Assembly: GCA_964348685.1 (NCBI GenBank)
Contig: CAYGDM010000044.1
Location: 1 to 9,638, forward strand
Source of the DNA: DALYDP01 sp964348685
GTDB taxonomy: Bacteria; Patescibacteriota; Gracilibacteria; Peribacterales; Peribacteraceae
DNA: 9,638 bases
Reading direction: 5' to 3'
This document shows positions 6,444 through 9,638 of this stretch, in pieces (the stretch's first letter is position 1; each line of letters begins with the position of its first letter). Below the pieces are notes generated by a model. The model ran no database searches. It had not been told where the DNA came from and worked only from the letters and a program-made list of their open reading frames with translations. A program made the translations under genes and the position numbers.

Positions 6444-6990
6444 CCTCGGGATTGTCATCACGATCTACGCGGCGGTCGTCGCTGCTGTCCTCTGGTATCT
6501 TCCCGCCTTTGTCGCGAATGCTGCGCCCGTCCTCATCGCACGCATCTCGTTTATTCGTTCCATCAACACCCCTATATGGCCCAGGGGGCTCGGTGCTCAT
6601 AAAACGTGGGCTGGGCTTCTCGGCGGTGTTCTCGCAGGCGTTGCGGCCGGATGGATCGTGCATGCGTTTGATGTTCTCCCGTCGTCCATGAACGACGACG
6701 GCACGTTCGTGCCCGTTTCATGGCTGCTCTGGAGTGCGCTCATTTCGCTCGGCGCGCTCATCGGCGATATTGTGAAGAGCTACGCGAAGCGGCGCATCGG
6801 CATCGCACCGGGAAACGCATGGCCCGTGATCGACGGCATCGATTACGTCGTCGGCGCGCTACTCTTCGGTCTTGTGCTGTTCATTCCGTCGTGGCCCGTC
6901 GCGGTCGCATTGCTCGTCGCCGGGCCGATTTTGAGCCTTCTTGCGAATGTTTTTTCGTACGTGATCGGTTTGAAGAAAGTCTGGTACTAG
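6436..6990 (+). CDS. CarS-like CDP-archaeol / CDP-diacylglycerol synthase
   Basis: A 184-residue multi-pass membrane protein of the CarS-like family (formerly DUF46), related to CdsA cytidylyltransferases. Such enzymes couple CTP to a phosphatidic acid-type lipid, giving the CDP-activated lipid used by PgsA. Motifs in order are GAHKTWAG (53-60, compare the family GxNKTWRG) and Gly110-Asp111, then a block at 114-137 holding Lys114, Ser115, Lys118, Arg119, Arg120, Gly122, Pro125, Gly126, Pro130, Asp133 and Asp136. The usual Gln after the first Asp of DQxD is Gly134 here. The C-terminus ends in the typical GLKKVWY. Hydrophobic segments lie near 7-27, 58-76, 95-112, 135-152 and 154-176. It overlaps pgsA by 8 nt. 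In archaea the substrate is an unsaturated ether lipid; in a bacterium with pgsA beside it, phosphatidic acid is the more likely substrate, which is an inference. Confidence 0.82.
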   Translation: MRDLGIVITIYAAVVAAVLWYLPAFVANAAPVLIARISFIRSINTPIWPRGLGAHKTWAGLLGGVLAGVAAGWIVHAFDVLPSSMNDDGTFVPVSWLLWSALISLGALIGDIVKSYAKRRIGIAPGNAWPVIDGIDYVVGALLFGLVLFIPSWPVAVALLVAGPILSLLANVFSYVIGLKKVWY

Positions 6991-7083
6991 TCGCGGCGGG
7001 CGCATGTATACAAAAATTCCTTTTCATATCGATCAGTCGTGCTGGAATAGTCATTTGAAAAATAATGAGGATTTGGAGTTTTT

Positions 7084-7100
7084 GTGTCTGTGACGGACAC
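7084..7100 (+). terminator. Hairpin downstream of the lipid operon
   Basis: GTGTCTG (7084-7090) pairs with CGGACAC (7094-7100) in a 7-bp stem including one G-T pair, around a TGA loop. It lies 94 nt after the stop of the CarS-like gene. On the plus strand it is followed by TTT, then a pyrimidine-rich stretch with five T residues further on (7113-7117). The T-run is weak for an intrinsic terminator, so it may instead be a regulatory hairpin. It is the best terminator candidate for the propeller-pgsA-carS-like unit. Confidence 0.33.
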
Positions 7101-7143
7101 TTTGCCTCCTCGCTTTTTCCAATATTTTCGTCGGCTCCCATTC

Positions 7144-7172
7144 TTGTGAGGGCAAAACGAATCCCATATGTT
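7144..7172 (+). promoter_or_regulatory. Candidate promoter of nrdJ
   Basis: TTGTGA (7144-7149) and TATGTT (7167-7172) are separated by 17 nt, each matching four of six consensus bases. A start of transcription near 7179 would leave a leader of about 55 nt. The -10 box would lie inside the first proposed NrdR box, as expected for repression by occlusion. A shorter-leader alternative using TTGGGG (7171-7176) and the AT core at 7197-7202 has poor spacing (20 nt). Confidence 0.35.
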
Positions 7173-7208
7173 GGGGTACGTTCTCCCCCGAGACACTATA
7201 TACGGTAT
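7161..7208 (+). promoter_or_regulatory. Tandem NrdR boxes upstream of ribonucleotide reductase
   Basis: Two 16-bp imperfect palindromes lie 32 bp apart start to start, about three helical turns, the geometry known for NrdR operators. Box 2 (7193-7208) is ACACTATATACGGTAT and matches about 13 of 16 positions of the known consensus acaCwAtATaTwGtgt. Box 1 (7161-7176) has the core CcATATgTtG and is weaker (about 10 of 16). Both lie within 75 nt of the nrdJ start. NrdR is the nucleotide-sensing repressor of bacterial reductase genes; its own gene is not in the window. Confidence 0.6.
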
Positions 7209-7233
7209 TTTCATCCATTTCCCGTCCAAGCCC

Positions 7234-9638
7234 ATGAATCCCGTTTCCTCACCGTCTCGTTCCGCTTCCGTGCCCGAAAAAAAAGGCGGCGGTCTTTCCG
7301 TTCAGCGCGTCTTCACGACGCCGGGCAGTGATCCGCTCGAAGAAGTGCAGTACGAGAAGCGTACGAGCCGCATCAAGAACACGAACGGTTCGATCGTCTT
7401 CGAGATGCTCGATGCCGAGGTGCCCAAGGCCTGGAGCCAGGTCGCGACGGACATCGTCGTGAGCAAGTACTTCCGCAAAGCGGGCGTGCCGGTGAAAGAC
7501 GAGCACGGCAACGTGATGAAGAATGAGAAGGGAGAGGCGATCACGGGTCCGGAGAAGTCGGCGAAGCAGGTCGTCCGCCGCTTGGCGGGCTGTTGGAGGT
7601 ATTGGGGTGAGGCGCACGGGTATTTCGCCACGCCGCAGGACGCGCAGGCGTTCGAAGACGAGCTCTCCTACATGCTCATCCACCAGATGGCGGCTCCGAA
7701 CTCGCCGCAGTGGTTCAACACCGGCCTGCAGACCGCCTATGGCATCACGGGTGTCCCGCAGGGCCACTACTACTGCGACGCCGTCACGGGCGAGGTGCGT
7801 AAGAGCGAAGACGCCTACACGCGTCCCCAGCCCCACGCGTGCTTCATCCAGAGCGTCGACGACGACATGGTCAACGAAGGCGGCATCATGGACCTGTGGG
7901 TCCGCGAGGCGCGCCTCTTTAAGTACGGTTCCGGCACGGGCACGAACTTTTCAAACCTCCGCGGACGCGGCGAGCCCCTCTCCGGCGGCGGAACGAGCTC
8001 GGGGCTCATGAGCTGGTTGAAGATCGGCGATCGCGCCGCGGGCGCCATCAAATCGGGCGGCACCACGCGCCGCGCCGCGAAAATGGTCTGTCTCGACCTC
8101 GACCATCCGGATATCGAAGCGTTCATCCACTGGAAGTCGGAAGAAGAGAAGAAAGTCGCCGCCCTCGTGAAGGCCGGCTACGACAGCGACTTCAACGGTG
8201 AGGCGTATCAGACGGTCTCCGGTCAAAACAGCAACAACTCCGTCCGCATCCCGCACGAGTTTTTCGAAGCGGTAGAGCAGGACGGCGATTGGAACCTCTA
8301 CTGGCGCACCGAGCGTAAGAACGCCATCAAAGAACAGCGCGCCGCGAAAGCGTGCAAGACGCTCAAGGCCCGCGCCCTATGGGACGACATCGGCCTCGCC
8401 GCGTGGGAATGCGCCGATCCGGGCGTGCAGTACGACACGACGATCAACGACTGGCACACGTGCCCGAGCGATGGTCGTATCAACGCTTCAAACCCGTGCA
8501 GCGAATACATGTTCCTCGACAACACGGCCTGCAACCTCGCGTCGCTCAACCTCATCAAATTCTACGACCAGGAACACGGCACGTTCGAAGTCGAACGGTA
8601 CATGCACGCCGCGCGACTCTGGACGATCGTCCTCGAGATCTCGGTCCTCATGGCGCAGTTCCCGAGCAAGGAGATCGCCGAACTCAGCTATAAGTACCGC
8701 ACGCTCGGCCTCGGCTACGCCAACCTCGGCGCGATGCTCATGCAGATGGGCATCCCATACGACAGCGAGAAGGGTCGCGCCATCGGCGGCGCCCTCACCG
8801 CCATGCTCACCGGCGAGTCGTACGCGACCTCGGCCGAGATGGCCCGCAATCACGGACCGTTCCCGGGCTATGCCAGAAACCGCGAGCACATGCTCCGCGT
8901 GATCCGCAACCACCGCCGCGCCGCGTACGACGCACCGGCCAAGGAATACGAAGGTCTGCGCGTGACGCCGGTCGGCCTCGATCAGAGCGTTACTCCTGAT
9001 TATCTCCTCACCGCCGCGAAGGAAGCGTGGGACCGCGCGCTCGCTACTGGCGAGGAGCACGGGTTCCGCAACGCGCAGACGACCGTCATCGCCCCGACGG
9101 GCACGATCGGCCTCGCGATGGACTGCGACACGACGGGCATCGAGCCGGACTTCGCGCTCGTAAAGTTCAAGAAGCTCGCCGGCGGCGGTTACATGAAGAT
9201 CGCCAACCAGTCGGTCGAGCCGGCGCTCCACGCCCTCGGCTACAGCGACACGCAGGTGAAGGACATCATGCGCTACGTGATGGGCACCCTCTCGCTCGAA
9301 GGCACGCCGCACGTGAATCGCCAGAGTCTCCGCGCGAAGGGCTTCACGGAAGCCGACATTGCCAAGATCGAACAGCAACTCTCCGGCGTCTTCGAGCTCA
9401 GCTTCGCGTTCAACCGTCACGCCCTTGGCGACGAGGCCTTGAAGCGTTTCGGCTTCAGCGACGTGCAGATCGCCGACCCGATGTTTAACTTGCTCAAGGA
9501 ACTCGACTTCACGGACGCACAGATCGAAGAAGCAAACCTCGCCGTCTGCGGCCGTCTCACGGTCGAAGGCGCCCCGCACCTCAAGCAGGAGCACTACGCC
9601 GGCTTCGACTGCGCCAACAAGTGCGGCAAGCTCGGCAG
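7234..9638 (+). CDS. nrdJ: Class II adenosylcobalamin-dependent ribonucleotide reductase (partial, C-terminus beyond window)
   Basis: Reduces ribonucleotides to deoxyribonucleotides using adenosylcobalamin to make the active-site thiyl radical, so oxygen is not needed. The 801 visible codons have no stop. After a short Ser-rich leader, the family start FTTPGSDPLEEVQYE (about 28-42) and EVPKAWSQVATDIVVSKYF (about 66-84) are present. Redox Cys203 lies in PHACFIQSVDD and a glycine-rich loop in KYGSGTGTNFS (230-240). The radical site is Asn420-Pro-Cys422-Ser-Glu424, with the partner Cys433 in TACNLASLNL. APTGTIG (620-626) binds phosphate. The right edge falls in FDCANKCGKLG (791-801), after which the family C-terminus with its Cys pair should follow. 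There is no N-terminal ATP cone. The start lacks a Shine-Dalgarno sequence; an in-frame ATG at 7168 would add 22 residues but lies inside the NrdR box region. Sequence and length fit NrdJ, not class I NrdA. Confidence 0.94.
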   Translation, partial: MNPVSSPSRSASVPEKKGGGLSVQRVFTTPGSDPLEEVQYEKRTSRIKNTNGSIVFEMLDAEVPKAWSQVATDIVVSKYFRKAGVPVKDEHGNVMKNEKGEAITGPEKSAKQVVRRLAGCWRYWGEAHGYFATPQDAQAFEDELSYMLIHQMAAPNSPQWFNTGLQTAYGITGVPQGHYYCDAVTGEVRKSEDAYTRPQPHACFIQSVDDDMVNEGGIMDLWVREARLFKYGSGTGTNFSNLRGRGEPLSGGGTSSGLMSWLKIGDRAAGAIKSGGTTRRAAKMVCLDLDHPDIEAFIHWKSEEEKKVAALVKAGYDSDFNGEAYQTVSGQNSNNSVRIPHEFFEAVEQDGDWNLYWRTERKNAIKEQRAAKACKTLKARALWDDIGLAAWECADPGVQYDTTINDWHTCPSDGRINASNPCSEYMFLDNTACNLASLNLIKFYDQEHGTFEVERYMHAARLWTIVLEISVLMAQFPSKEIAELSYKYRTLGLGYANLGAMLMQMGIPYDSEKGRAIGGALTAMLTGESYATSAEMARNHGPFPGYARNREHMLRVIRNHRRAAYDAPAKEYEGLRVTPVGLDQSVTPDYLLTAAKEAWDRALATGEEHGFRNAQTTVIAPTGTIGLAMDCDTTGIEPDFALVKFKKLAGGGYMKIANQSVEPALHALGYSDTQVKDIMRYVMGTLSLEGTPHVNRQSLRAKGFTEADIAKIEQQLSGVFELSFAFNRHALGDEALKRFGFSDVQIADPMFNLLKELDFTDAQIEEANLAVCGRLTVEGAPHLKQEHYAGFDCANKCGKLG

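Larger units (their letters stand above)
6991..7233. other. Intergenic region before nrdJ
   Basis: This 243-nt stretch is distinctly more AT-rich than the flanking genes and contains no convincing coding sequence. It holds the hairpin at 7084-7100, a candidate promoter and the NrdR box pair. I looked for a B12-box motif of a cobalamin riboswitch, because the next gene needs B12, and saw none. Bases 6991-7083 hold no motif that I can name. Confidence 0.6.

Noticed and set aside
6991..7233. Cobalamin riboswitch upstream of the B12-dependent reductase
   Set aside because: Plausible by context, but no B12-box-like GCCACTG motif or large folded leader is evident, and NrdR boxes explain the control region better.
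6987..7235. Small minus-strand open frame of 82 codons in the intergenic region
   Set aside because: It lies over promoter and operator sequence, has no recognisable domain, and its AT-rich codon use differs from the real genes.
7249..7836. Minus-strand open frame of 195 codons at the start of nrdJ
   Set aside because: Shadow of the conserved reductase N-terminus, with no motif and no start signal.
8488..9594. Minus-strand open frame of 368 codons opposite nrdJ
   Set aside because: Antisense to the catalytic core of the reductase. Its composition mirrors the codon bias of the sense gene and no family is recognisable.
1..9638. UGA recoding, as in Gracilibacteria or Absconditabacteria
   Set aside because: TGA serves as the terminal stop of the FMN reductase, propeller and pgsA genes at family-appropriate lengths, and no conserved gene contains an in-frame TGA.

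Overview
The window is a gene-dense piece of a bacterial chromosome, GC-rich in its genes with AT-rich intergenic stretches. It carries seven protein-coding genes plus control sequences; two of the genes run off the window ends. I see no rRNA, tRNA, insertion sequence, phage gene or CRISPR array. TGA is used as a stop in three genes and no gene contains an in-frame TGA, so the standard bacterial code applies. Most starts lack a Shine-Dalgarno sequence. A long Ser-rich spacer in the cell-wall hydrolase, a TrpR-like YerC/YecD regulator, a CarS-type cytidylyltransferase and a long B12-dependent ribonucleotide reductase together suggest an uncultivated lineage. A Patescibacteria (CPR) member close to Peregrinibacteria is my best but low-confidence guess; the Gracilibacteria/Absconditabacteria type with recoded UGA is excluded.

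Layout. (1) 1-944, minus: N-terminal part of a membrane-anchored M23 peptidase with a near-consensus promoter placed so that its mRNA should be almost leaderless. (2) 945-1074: divergent control region with a perfect 12-bp palindrome. (3) 1075-1503, plus: TrpR-like DNA-binding protein. (4) 1552-3149, minus: two-gene unit, a diacylglycerol/lipid kinase followed 11 nt later by an FMN-dependent NAD(P)H reductase. (5) 3230-6990, plus: tightly packed three-gene unit of a large PQQ-type beta-propeller protein, PgsA, and a CarS-like CDP-lipid synthase (4-nt gap, then 8-nt overlap). (6) 6991-7233: intergenic region with a hairpin and a likely pair of NrdR boxes. (7) 7234-9638, plus: class II (adenosylcobalamin) ribonucleotide reductase, cut by the right edge.

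How they fit. The middle of the window reads as a phospholipid module. The lipid kinase can make phosphatidic acid from diacylglycerol, the CarS-like enzyme can activate it to a CDP-lipid, and PgsA can exchange CMP for glycerol-3-phosphate. The large propeller protein is the first gene of the pgsA operon and starts about 80 bp from the lipid kinase. It has no signal peptide, many cysteines, a Trp-rich basic segment and two similar C-terminal beta domains, and its function is unknown. It is the best candidate here for undescribed biology. The right end is DNA-precursor metabolism with a recognisable NrdR-type operator pair.
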